DNA from: a virus
Length of the DNA stretch: 21,910 nt
IMG/VR virus record: IMGVR_UViG_3300037493_001503
Location: 1-21,910 of that record
Reading direction: 5' to 3' (one strand)
Each line of letters begins with the position of its first letter. Positions within the stretch are counted from its first letter, which is position 1. The notes beneath the pieces were generated by a model, which was not told the origin of the DNA, ran no database searches, and worked only from the letters and a program-made list of their open reading frames with translations. Position numbers and translations under genes: made by a program. Of this stretch, positions 12,666 to 20,117 are shown one piece after another.

Positions 12666-13146
12666 GTTTTTTTACAGCGGCTTGGTTAGTAATGACCAAG
12701 ATTTGTACGAACTCTATCCAGATTTAAGACAATTGCAAAGATACTTTGCTAAAGTAAATAGGAGAGATAGATACTATGTTGCCATGAAATATCATGCTGT
12801 CAAATTAGCTAAGCTCATCTATCCTGAAATAGTATTAGAACAAATTGCAGAAATTATTAATGTTACTAATCATGCAACAGTTTTTTACTATATAAACAAT
12901 TACATTCCAGTTGAAGGACATAAAGAGTTTATCTCAAAACATTTCAACAACTTTGTTCAAAATCAAATTTACCCACTAACAGCTTATGGAAAAGATAGAC
13001 AAGAACATGGATTATTTAAGCAAGTTGCACTTGACGAATACACAGAACAAAATGAAGAGTCCTCTTCAAAGAAAAAGAAAGAAAGAAAGAGGACAGGGAA
13101 TAGCTACGTCTTTGCAGTTAAGAGAGATAAGAAGGAACGCTATTAG
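12643..13146 (+). CDS. DnaA domain IV-like DNA-binding protein
   Basis: A 167-residue protein. Residues 43-88 resemble the DNA-binding domain IV of DnaA: a helix beginning RYYVAMKYHAVKLAKL, then LEQIAEIINVTNHATVFYYI, where NHATV is the place of the DnaA signature (G-R-D-H-S/T-T-V). There is no AAA+ domain. The C-terminal 35 residues are very basic (SSSKKKKERKRTG), fitting nonspecific DNA contact. It may recognise a phage origin or regulate replication. It overlaps the previous gene; 12655 is an alternative start. The match is to a short motif and not to a full family. Confidence 0.68.
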   Translation: MNHGMINKFFYSGLVSNDQDLYELYPDLRQLQRYFAKVNRRDRYYVAMKYHAVKLAKLIYPEIVLEQIAEIINVTNHATVFYYINNYIPVEGHKEFISKHFNNFVQNQIYPLTAYGKDRQEHGLFKQVALDEYTEQNEESSSKKKKERKRTGNSYVFAVKRDKKERY

Positions 13147-13185
13147 ATACATAAACCCAGATGTTGAACCTTAAAAATAAACAGT

Positions 13186-13704
13186 ATGCCAAATTGGTGT
13201 TGGAATAATGTAGAGTTTACCGGAGAACAAAAAAATGTAGAAAATCTTTACAAATTGTTTGAAAAAACAATTGATATGCAAGAAAAAACAGGCCATGGTC
13301 AGTTATTATTTGGACTAGACGGTTCAATTGACGGATACATGTTTGAAATAAGCACCTTAGACCAAGGAGATAACTATCTTACGCTTTCATTTCAATCCAG
13401 ATGGGCACCAATTCCAAATGACATAGTAAGAATTGCAGAGTTGTTTGACTTGCAATTTACTTATAGCTATGATGAACCAGGAATGGATCTATATGGTAAG
13501 TACACATTTGAAATCAGTGACGGAGAAAAAAGTTTGTATGAACAATCACCTACTCAAGATGAAATTGATGAATGTAGATTTCGAGAAGAAGATGATGATG
13601 AAGATTGTCCAAGTGGATTTAACTATGACGCGTTAGAAAACTTTATTGAAAGTTCACCAATGGAAAGTTGTCAAGTAACCAGAGTTAATGAAACAGCCGC
13701 ATGA
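13186..13704 (+). CDS. YubB/Api92-like ferredoxin-fold protein
   Basis: A 172-residue acidic protein starting MPNWCWNNVEFTGEQKNVENLYKLF. The start MPNWCxNxxxxxG is the signature I associate with the YubB/Api92-like (DUF1281) ferredoxin-like domain of plasmids and phages. It is followed by LTLSFQSRWAPIPNDIV (WxPP-like segment) and an acidic tail (EEDDDEDCPSGF). The function of the family is unknown. The stop overlaps the next ATG. Confidence 0.8.
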   Translation: MPNWCWNNVEFTGEQKNVENLYKLFEKTIDMQEKTGHGQLLFGLDGSIDGYMFEISTLDQGDNYLTLSFQSRWAPIPNDIVRIAELFDLQFTYSYDEPGMDLYGKYTFEISDGEKSLYEQSPTQDEIDECRFREEDDDEDCPSGFNYDALENFIESSPMESCQVTRVNETAA

Positions 13705-14096
13705 AAAAGACCTGTGTCATCAAATTCAAAATGGTAAATGGAAAGCTTATTCCTAAAGATGGTCTGATGAAAACTAGATTCAATCAATTCATACGCGAAT
13801 TGACTGAAGATGATGAGATAGAATGCATCATGGAAGCAGTAGAGCCTAACAATACCAAGGCACAACTTGCAAAAATCCATGTAATGATTAAAGAAATCTC
13901 AGACGAAACAGGAGAGGACATCAAGAAAACTAAAAAGGACATCAAAGACCAGTGCGGTTTGACTTATTATGTGGATCAGCAAAAATACTATAAGTCATTT
14001 GCAGATCTATCAAGACAAGACTTGTCCGATGTCATTGAAAAGATGTACTTGATTGGGGACTTCCTCAACATTAACTTTCGGAAGGATCTTCTTTAA
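13701..14096 (+). CDS. possible NinB-like recombination protein
   Basis: A 131-residue basic helical protein. The block NTKAQLAKIHVMIKEISDETG, a Lys-rich helix, then a tail with SFADLSRQDLSDVIEKMYLIGDFLNI resembles the phage lambda NinB/Orf-like layout: SxxQxxxxH/xxI, then a helix, then an S-T-A-x-L-s-xxE...YIE segment. NinB-type proteins bind ssDNA and promote recombination. The resemblance is partial. It shares 26 bases at its 3' end with the minus-strand gene that runs towards it. Confidence 0.55.
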   Translation: MKKTCVIKFKMVNGKLIPKDGLMKTRFNQFIRELTEDDEIECIMEAVEPNNTKAQLAKIHVMIKEISDETGEDIKKTKKDIKDQCGLTYYVDQQKYYKSFADLSRQDLSDVIEKMYLIGDFLNINFRKDLL

Positions 14097-14373
14097 TATC
14101 TAACTCAACATCTGTTGTGTGTTTTTTCAAATCTTTATTTGCTTCGTCTTCAACAGACTTTATAAGCATCATAAAAGTTTGAATAACTGCTTCAGATATA
14201 GTAAGCGGAGTTTCATTGGTAGGAGTATCAATGTTCATCAAAGCTTGCTTCGGATCAGGTTGTTGTTCTAATAACCTTGCCATCAAATCATAGACGCGTT
14301 GATAATAAGCACCAGACACTTCTATGCTTACAACAGTGTCTTCTTTAATAACAGTAACAATTTTTTTAGCCAT
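14071..14373 (-). CDS. small hypothetical protein, the only minus-strand gene
   Basis: A 100-residue protein on the opposite strand to all others. It starts MAKKIVTVIKEDTVVSIEVS, then GAYYQRVYDLMARLLEQQPDP, then a mostly acidic, helical part ending EDPSES. The layout (short beta hairpin, then a GxxYxR helix) looks like a small phage protein I have seen in Bacteroidota phages. It overlaps the 3' end of the previous gene by 26 bases, and its start codon shares two bases with the start of the next gene. Any promoter must lie inside the UDG-like gene. No ribosome site is apparent. The plus strand here has no competing gene. Confidence 0.75.
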   Translation of the reverse strand: MAKKIVTVIKEDTVVSIEVSGAYYQRVYDLMARLLEQQPDPKQALMNIDTPTNETPLTISEAVIQTFMMLIKSVEDEANKDLKKHTTDVELDIKEDPSES

Positions 14374-14968
14374 GAGTTCAAATATTAACTCCAAAGATAT
14401 AATAAATAAACAGAAAGAAAAATACACGGAGTTCCCGTGGAGTAAATTCCTATTACAGGAGTTTGATAAACCTACATTTGAAAAGATGTTGGACAAATTG
14501 ATTGCAGGTGTATCTAATGGTAAACCGTTTACGCCTCCAATGAAATCTTGGTTCAGTGACTTTACTACTATGAGTCCAGCAAATCTAAAAGTATTGGTAA
14601 TTTCTAAAGGACCTGTGGAATTTTCTTCAGAGTTTATATCTCCGGAACTTTTAACCAATCAAGGTGTAATGTTCTACAATCTATCAAGAACAGCTGTAGG
14701 AACAGATCAAATGATGGAAGACTGGCGTATGTTCAACATCTATTTCATTGACTACTTAATTTCAAACATACCTGACATTGTATATGTGTTTGTTGGATTT
14801 GAAGCAAGTGATTTTTCAGAGATGGTAAATGAAGATGGACATGGAAACAAAGTGTTCTTACCAGAACAGTCACATGCTATTTGGAAATCAAATGCATTGT
14901 ACAAATTGTTTGATGAAAATGTAAATTTAATTTTAGAAAGTAAAGGAATTTCTGCCATCAGTTGGTAA
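14372..14968 (+). CDS. uracil-DNA glycosylase-fold protein lacking catalytic motif
   Basis: A 198-residue protein with the family 1 UDG plan. FPWSKFLLQEF (21-31) is the early W/FL region and WFSDF (60-64) precedes the first strand. KVLVISKGPVE (73-83) lies where UDG has KVVIxGQDPYH. GVMFYNLSRT (98-107), DWRMFNIYFIDYLI (117-130) and VYVFVGFEA (137-145) follow. GNKVFLPEQSHA replaces the HPSP loop, and the end LFDENVNLILESKGISAISW parallels HFxxxNxxLxxxGxxPIDW. The catalytic Asp and the HPSP His are missing, so glycosylase activity is unlikely. A structural role, for example in replication as for poxvirus D4, is possible. The ATG at 14372 is preferred to 14324. Confidence 0.72.
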   Translation: MSSNINSKDIINKQKEKYTEFPWSKFLLQEFDKPTFEKMLDKLIAGVSNGKPFTPPMKSWFSDFTTMSPANLKVLVISKGPVEFSSEFISPELLTNQGVMFYNLSRTAVGTDQMMEDWRMFNIYFIDYLISNIPDIVYVFVGFEASDFSEMVNEDGHGNKVFLPEQSHAIWKSNALYKLFDENVNLILESKGISAISW

Positions 14969-14976
14969 AAGTTTTG

Positions 14977-14984
14977 TATCTTAG
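14977..14984 (+). promoter_or_regulatory. possible Bacteroidota -7 promoter element
   Basis: TATCTTAG resembles the Bacteroidota -7 element TAnnTTTG, with one mismatch, preceded by GTTTTG. It lies about 12 bases before the start at 14996. No -33 TTG is found at the usual distance, so this is tentative. Confidence 0.25.
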
Positions 14985-14995
14985 TAGTCCTTTCT

Positions 14996-15535
14996 ATGAA
15001 AAATAATCTCAAACAAAGCAGTCTATTTGAAAGACTAAAGTATCACAAAGTTACTGTAAAACAGTACATTCAAATGTATTTAGAGTACACTACAGGTGAT
15101 CTTCCAGAAGACAGCCGTGAGTTTAAAATTCTAAAAAGCATTGATGAACTATTTGCAACAAAGAAAAAGTTAAAGTTAGATGACTTAATGGGAAAAGATT
15201 ATCCAAATCAAATTGATGATTACATAGAGATATTTCCTACAACCAAGTTACCTAATGGTAAATACGCCAGAGGTAACAAGAAGAACATTGAAACTAATTT
15301 CAGATGGTTTTTTGAGAACTACAATTACTCATGGCAAGTTATTCAAGATGCAACAATCATGTATGTATCTGAATACCGTGCTAAAAACTATCTGTATATG
15401 AGAACCGCCTTGTATTTCATTCGCAAAGATGATGGAACAAGGACTGTGCATTCAGACTTAGCTGACTACTGTGACAAGATAGCTAACAATGAAAGTTATA
15501 CCAAAGAAAAATACTTTAAAACTAAAATCTTATGA
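14996..15535 (+). CDS. conserved protein preceding replicative helicase
   Basis: A 179-residue protein of unknown function. It ends with ANNESYTKEKYFKTKIL and includes ARGNKKNIETNFRWFFENYNYSW and a C-terminal block with SEYRAKNYLYMRTALYFIRK. I recall proteins of this type (NFRWFFxNYxYSW, then a Y-aromatic FIRK segment) next to replicative helicase genes in Bacteroidota phages. A helicase-loader role is a guess from position: its stop overlaps the helicase start (ATGA). Confidence 0.75.
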   Translation: MKNNLKQSSLFERLKYHKVTVKQYIQMYLEYTTGDLPEDSREFKILKSIDELFATKKKLKLDDLMGKDYPNQIDDYIEIFPTTKLPNGKYARGNKKNIETNFRWFFENYNYSWQVIQDATIMYVSEYRAKNYLYMRTALYFIRKDDGTRTVHSDLADYCDKIANNESYTKEKYFKTKIL

Positions 15536-16524
15536 AGTGGAAAAGCCATAAAGAACATTACAAAGATGCATTGAAATACATGAAAGGTAAGCAACAGGGA
15601 TTAATTCCTAGTTACAAAACACCTTGGCCTAAATTCAACAATGCAACACTTAACGGTCTTGAGTTTAATACCATTACTGTTATAGGTGCTAGACCTGCAT
15701 CAGGTAAAACTTTAATGGTAGACCAAATTGTAAGAGAAGGTTTTAAATTAAACCCTGGGCTCAACATAAGAGTGCTGCAGTTTCAATTGGAAATGTTCGG
15801 ACGAACAACAAAGCTCAGAGAGTTTTCATCAGTAACCAAAGAAACTTACAGATACCTATGTAGTGCAGAAGAAGAAGATATTGTTGTATCAGATGATATA
15901 ATTGATCTATGTCACAAGTATGCTAAAGAAGCATCTAAATATCCAATTGACATCATTGATGAATCAGTAACGGTAAAACAATTCAGAACTGAGATTATTG
16001 AATACATGAAAGAGTTTTCAATAACTAATGACGCTGGTAAGATTTCATATCATAACACCGTCATAACCCTTGACCACTCCGTATTAATCAAGAAGGACGC
16101 AGATGAAGCCTCTAAGCAGGAAACATTAGCAAACCTTGGTGAAGTGTGTACAGAACTAAAAAAGAAATTTCCTATTGCATTCATTCTACTTACCCAGTTA
16201 AACAGGGACACGGACAGACCGGAAAGAAATGAGAATGGTAAATACGGTAACTACATTTTAGAGTCTGATATATACGGGGGTGATGGACTTGTCCAACATG
16301 CAGATTTAGTTGTAGGAATCAACAGACCAGCAAAAAGATTTATTAGTTACTATGGACCTGATAGATTTATAATTGAAGATGAAAATACTCTTGTTCTCCA
16401 TTGGATTAAATCCAGGAATGGTGAAGTAGGTATGAGTTTCTTTAAAGCAGAGTTTCATAACATGTCAATTAGTGAAATGGAAACGCCTGGTCAAGATCAA
16501 CAACCAATTCAAACTAAAAAGTAA
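15532..16524 (+). CDS. SF4/DnaB-like replicative helicase
   Basis: A 330-residue RecA-like ATPase of superfamily 4. Motif H1 (Walker A) is GARPASGKT at 52-60, motif H1a is LQFQLEM (80-86), motif H2 (Walker B) is VITLDHSVLI (175-184), motif H3 is LTQLNRD (218-224), and DLVVGINRP (256-264) matches the H4-type region. It lacks the DnaB N-terminal domain, so it is the short phage type. It should form a ring, unwind the phage fork and interact with the primase gene downstream. The C-terminal tail is polar. It is coupled to the previous and next genes by overlaps. Confidence 0.93.
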   Translation: MKWKSHKEHYKDALKYMKGKQQGLIPSYKTPWPKFNNATLNGLEFNTITVIGARPASGKTLMVDQIVREGFKLNPGLNIRVLQFQLEMFGRTTKLREFSSVTKETYRYLCSAEEEDIVVSDDIIDLCHKYAKEASKYPIDIIDESVTVKQFRTEIIEYMKEFSITNDAGKISYHNTVITLDHSVLIKKDADEASKQETLANLGEVCTELKKKFPIAFILLTQLNRDTDRPERNENGKYGNYILESDIYGGDGLVQHADLVVGINRPAKRFISYYGPDRFIIEDENTLVLHWIKSRNGEVGMSFFKAEFHNMSISEMETPGQDQQPIQTKK

Positions 16525-17042
16525 TGAGTATAAACACAAAGAAAAATACAGTAGAAACCTTGGACAAAAAGGCAAAGATTGAAATTTTAAAATCTTATCA
16601 CAAAACTACATTCGCTAAACTAGGCGCAAAAGATCCAGTCTTTTCACCTAAGATGGCTTATTATGATTCAGGTGAGAGAGTTATATCTTTTTTCCCAAGT
16701 GAAATTGAGAAAGGAGAAGACATCTTTACTGAATTTGTGAGCAGAGATTATGATTCTGAAGATGAATCGCGCACATTGTATAAATGGAAATACAATCCGC
16801 ATTACATGCAAGAATATAGAGTTACTGAACCGCATTCAGCAAATCACACAATCAGGTACATCATTCCTGTAGAGGAACTAATTGTATGTACAAGTGAAGC
16901 ATCTGAAATAGATGAGTTTGATATGCCGGATCCAGATCAGGATTTGCCAATTGACCAGTTAACGATTAGGGATTTAGCCGCAATACTTACAGGTAAGCCA
17001 GTGAGTATGAAGAAATGGCTAAACGAAATAGTAAAAAAGTAA
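16524..17042 (+). CDS. hypothetical protein in replication cluster
   Basis: A 172-residue protein between the helicase and the Sak4-like ATPase. A basic N-terminal part (TLDKKAKIEILKSYHKTTFAKLG) is followed by a beta-rich segment (RVISFFPSEIEKGEDIF), an acidic stretch (EIDEFDMPDPDQDLP) and a C-terminal helix (LTIRDLAAILTGKPVS, then KKWLNEIVKK). No family is recognised. TAATG overlap with the helicase gene suggests coupled translation. Its location makes a role in the replisome likely. Confidence 0.75.
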   Translation: MSINTKKNTVETLDKKAKIEILKSYHKTTFAKLGAKDPVFSPKMAYYDSGERVISFFPSEIEKGEDIFTEFVSRDYDSEDESRTLYKWKYNPHYMQEYRVTEPHSANHTIRYIIPVEELIVCTSEASEIDEFDMPDPDQDLPIDQLTIRDLAAILTGKPVSMKKWLNEIVKK

Positions 17043-17054
17043 ACAGTAATTAAG

Positions 17055-17855
17055 ATGAGTGATGAAAATAAAGTAGAAGACTTTATTCTACCGACTAAGC
17101 CTACTAAAAGTAAGCTTATCAACCCTAGTCCATTACTAGTTTTTGGTAAACCAAAGATTGGTAAAACAACAGCAATTGCTGGATTGGAAAACTGCTTAGT
17201 GATTAACCTTGAAGATAAGATTCAAACCGCTGATGGTATGGTGATGTATGTCCCAACATTAAATGATTTGAAAAAAGTCTTACAGAAAATCAAAGCTGCA
17301 GGTAAACCATATCAGTACATTGCAGTTGATACCTTAACTAAATTGGAAGACTTATGTATTCTGGAAGCAGAAAGACTATACATGAAAACTCCAATGGGAA
17401 AAGAAAGCTGGATTAAAAAAGATGAGGCAACAGATAGATTACTACCAACATGTGGTAAATCTAAATACACCAGTATTTTATTCTTGCCAAATGGTTCAGG
17501 GTATCAGTATCTACGCCAAGCATTCAAGCAAATCACCAAGATGATTGAAGAATGTGCTGACAATATTATTTACATTGCGCATGTCAAAGAAACCAACATC
17601 CTAAAAGAAGGTGCGGAATTGACATCACATGATGTAAATTTGATTGGTAAAAACAAACAATCTATTTCAGCAGAGGCACAAGCCATTGCTTATATGACGC
17701 GCATTGGTAAAGCAAACTACTTATGTTTCTTGCCAAGTGATGATGTCTTAGCTGGTTGTAAAATCAAAAGATTAGAAGGAAAGGAAATTCTTATCAGTGA
17801 ATATGATGAGAAAGATAATTTGGTTACTCATTGGGACCAAATCTATATTAAGTAA
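17055..17855 (+). CDS. Sak4-like RecA-fold ATPase
   Basis: A 266-residue P-loop ATPase. Walker A is GKPKIGKTT (31-39), a Walker B-like strand YIAVDTLTKLED (88-99) follows, and IIYIAHVKET (171-180) is the sensor-like region. Glycine and basic residues then lead to a C-terminal domain with IAYMTRIGK. This order is typical of the phage Sak4 family, single-strand annealing proteins related to RecA core. It probably works with the ssDNA-binding-type protein immediately downstream in recombination-dependent replication. It is somewhat longer than minimal Sak4 proteins. Confidence 0.85.
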   Translation: MSDENKVEDFILPTKPTKSKLINPSPLLVFGKPKIGKTTAIAGLENCLVINLEDKIQTADGMVMYVPTLNDLKKVLQKIKAAGKPYQYIAVDTLTKLEDLCILEAERLYMKTPMGKESWIKKDEATDRLLPTCGKSKYTSILFLPNGSGYQYLRQAFKQITKMIEECADNIIYIAHVKETNILKEGAELTSHDVNLIGKNKQSISAEAQAIAYMTRIGKANYLCFLPSDDVLAGCKIKRLEGKEILISEYDEKDNLVTHWDQIYIK

Positions 17856-17890
17856 ACAGTAATTATTAACTAGTAAAAAAAAGAAAAGTT

Positions 17891-18676
17891 ATGTCAGGAA
17901 TTTCAACAAAAGGAGTTAAGAAAAATCACATCTCCAAAGAACTAAAGCCAGGTAATGTTGTGGCAAAAATCAACAACTTGTCTATTGAACAAGTAAAAAC
18001 ACCAAAGGATCCTAAGAATCCTGAATACAAAATCTTTATTGAAGTAGAAAGCCGCCCAATCGGTGGTGACTTTGTAGGATTTGATAAAGTATTTGGTGAT
18101 GCAAGTAAAGGTCAATACCTTGGTCAAACAAAAAAGATTCAGTTTTCTAACTGGCCAATCAGAACAAGTGAAGGCGTTTCAAAAAAAACAGGAAAGCCTT
18201 ACAAGATTTTGGCATCAGCTAAAATTCTTGAGTTTGTTCAAAAACTATTGACTACAGTTGGTGGTGATGCATGGTTGGAAGCCAACGATGGTAAATTTGA
18301 TACATGGGAGCAATTGCTTGCAGGTGTAGTTCGTAGTGGATTACTCAAAGACAAGTATTTCTCTTGGTGTATTGGTGCTACAGAAGGTCAGAATGCTGGC
18401 GGATACACAGTATATTACATGTGGTTGCCAGAGAAAAAAGATGCTGCTGAGCCGTTTGCACTTGAAGGAGGTCTTGTTACCAAGTTTGATGCAAACATTC
18501 ACATCACAAAGTCTAAGTCTGTAACAGAAAATGCAGCTCTTAATGACGGAGTTGATGATGATGATTCAGTTGCAAAAGAGCAAGAAGATGACGATTTTGC
18601 AAATGCACCTACAGACAGTCCGTTTGACAACGATGAGTTGGATGACAGCGAGTTGTTTGACATGGAGGAAGATTAA
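17891..18676 (+). CDS. ssDNA-binding-type protein with acidic tail
   Basis: A 261-residue protein. The N-terminal 200 residues look like a beta-rich core (GNVVAKINNLSIEQVK, YKIFIEVESRPIGGDFVGF, TKKIQFSNWPIRTSEG) consistent with an OB-like phage SSB. The last 45 residues are very acidic (DDDDS, QEDDD, DDSELFDMEED), the classic mark of SSB C-terminal tails, which contact other replication proteins. It is transcribed with the Sak4-like gene. It ends at a strong terminator and is probably highly expressed. No invariant SSB motif is visible, so the call rests on layout and context. Confidence 0.72.
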   Translation: MSGISTKGVKKNHISKELKPGNVVAKINNLSIEQVKTPKDPKNPEYKIFIEVESRPIGGDFVGFDKVFGDASKGQYLGQTKKIQFSNWPIRTSEGVSKKTGKPYKILASAKILEFVQKLLTTVGGDAWLEANDGKFDTWEQLLAGVVRSGLLKDKYFSWCIGATEGQNAGGYTVYYMWLPEKKDAAEPFALEGGLVTKFDANIHITKSKSVTENAALNDGVDDDDSVAKEQEDDDFANAPTDSPFDNDELDDSELFDMEED

Positions 18677-18692
18677 TCTTTTCCAATAACAC

Positions 18693-18726
18693 AAGGCGGG
18701 TTATTAATTTAGCCCGCCTTTTTTAT
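18693..18726 (+). terminator. rho-independent terminator
   Basis: AAGGCGGG and CCCGCCTT (8 bp) around a 12-base loop, then TTTTATTTT. It closes the replication operon, 17 bases after the stop at 18676. Confidence 0.92.
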
Positions 18727-18733
18727 TTTAGTT

Positions 18734-19732
18734 ATGATACACACAGTTTATTACACTAACAAAAACTTTCCTATACCTAGTAACAGGATCATGGAAAGAA
18801 TTTTAAATCTTGAAGAAGCATTAGAAGGACAGTCAGTTAAAATCAAATCTATCTTTAACAAGGCAGACAATGATCCTTCAATGATTTTGTTTTTCTCAGA
18901 TGATGAACAAATATATCGCTTTAAAGATTTTTCTTCAGGGAACTATGGTGATGCTGTTGATATAGTATTAGAACTCTACAACTTATCAGATAGGCAAAAT
19001 GGCTATAGGCAAATCCTAGATCTTTTTAAGAATGATACAGAAATCCCTAAATACATTAATACCGCCTCCAAAGAAATCAGAGAAGTCAACAAGTACACAA
19101 TCCGTAAATGGACTAATGCTGATGCTGCGTTCTGGAAACAATTTGGAATAGGTGGTTCTTTCTTAAAGAACTATAACATAAAGCCACTAGGAGAATATAC
19201 CATTACCATTACAAAAGAAGACGGAGTAGAAGAAATGAACTTTGCTCAGAACATGTGTTATGGTTATTTCAATAATGCAGGAGAGCTATGCAAAATCTAT
19301 CAGCCAACGCGAAAGGTAGCAAAGTTCTTAAAGCTTAGAGAATATACGCAAGGTGAAGAACAACTCACATACAAGGCGCGTTGTCTAATCATTGCATCAT
19401 CTCTGAAAGACATCGGTGCATTCAAGGCACTCAAGTTCAATCAGATTGAGCTTGTAGCTCCCGACAGCGAGAATGTTACTATCACTCAAGCACAGATTGA
19501 CAAGTACCGACAAGAATATGAATTTGTATTCACTCTATTTGACAATGACATCGCAGGCATGAAAGCAATGAAACACTACAAAGATTTGTATGATATATCT
19601 TACATTTATTTCAATGTAGAAAAAGACATTGCAGAATGTGTCAAGCAACATGGTGTTGCAAGCACAAAAGTATTTTTAATCCCAATCCTAAAAAATGCAA
19701 TCGCAGGAGAAAAAAATAAAAAGACTTCTTGA
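18734..19732 (+). CDS. TOPRIM DNA primase
   Basis: A 332-residue primase. The N-terminal part has IKSIFNKADNDPSMILFF and YRFKDFSSGNYGDAVDIV (38-78), the DnaG-type core without the zinc domain. The TOPRIM region has CLIIASSLKDIGAF (217-230), LVAPDSENV and TLFDNDIAGMKAM (268-279, the DxD-type metal site), ending YFNVEKDIAECV. The usual catalytic Glu of TOPRIM (EGxxD) is replaced: ASSLKD. I recall related Bacteroidota-phage primases with KSLKD here, so the change may be normal for this group. It should make RNA primers for lagging strands. It lies just after the terminator, with a short leader. Confidence 0.85.
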   Translation: MIHTVYYTNKNFPIPSNRIMERILNLEEALEGQSVKIKSIFNKADNDPSMILFFSDDEQIYRFKDFSSGNYGDAVDIVLELYNLSDRQNGYRQILDLFKNDTEIPKYINTASKEIREVNKYTIRKWTNADAAFWKQFGIGGSFLKNYNIKPLGEYTITITKEDGVEEMNFAQNMCYGYFNNAGELCKIYQPTRKVAKFLKLREYTQGEEQLTYKARCLIIASSLKDIGAFKALKFNQIELVAPDSENVTITQAQIDKYRQEYEFVFTLFDNDIAGMKAMKHYKDLYDISYIYFNVEKDIAECVKQHGVASTKVFLIPILKNAIAGEKNKKTS

Positions 19733-20117
19733 ATCCAAAGATGTAGAAAACCATAAGCTTGGTCAACTAGCACTGCTATCTGTGTTAGACAAAGACAATG
19801 CTTTATATTGGTATTTGACTTTAGAACCAATCAAAAGTTCAATTAAAGCAGATGAAGACTTGGATAAAAAAATGACAGATCTGTTAGAATGGCCATCTTA
19901 TACTCCAGCGATGGAGTGTTTAGCTAAAATGGTAAGTTACATTCAAAATAATTGTCCTTCACATTCAAGTATAGAAAAATTCTTTGTTTATTACAATGAA
20001 TATCTTTACAGTTTAATGTCAAGTACATGGACTTCAGAGATAAGAAAATCAATTAAATCACAAATACCACAGTTAAATGTCAGTAAACCTCCAACAAAAT
20101 CTCACGAAGATTTGTAA
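19695..20117 (+). CDS. hypothetical helical protein
   Basis: A 140-residue protein overlapping the primase gene by 38 bases. It is helical throughout: QSQEKKIKRLLESK, VENHKLGQLALLSVLDKDNALYWY, TPAMECLAKMVSYIQN. No family is recognised. Because it lies between the primase and the metallopeptidase/VWA gene, and overlaps the next gene by 41 bases, it is translated in the same operon. Confidence 0.65.
   Translation: MQSQEKKIKRLLESKDVENHKLGQLALLSVLDKDNALYWYLTLEPIKSSIKADEDLDKKMTDLLEWPSYTPAMECLAKMVSYIQNNCPSHSSIEKFFVYYNEYLYSLMSSTWTSEIRKSIKSQIPQLNVSKPPTKSHEDL

Noticed and set aside
14374-14658. N-terminal extension of the minus-strand gene
   Set aside because: The extension is antisense to the UDG-like gene and its translation looks like a shadow; the natural start is MAKK at 14373.
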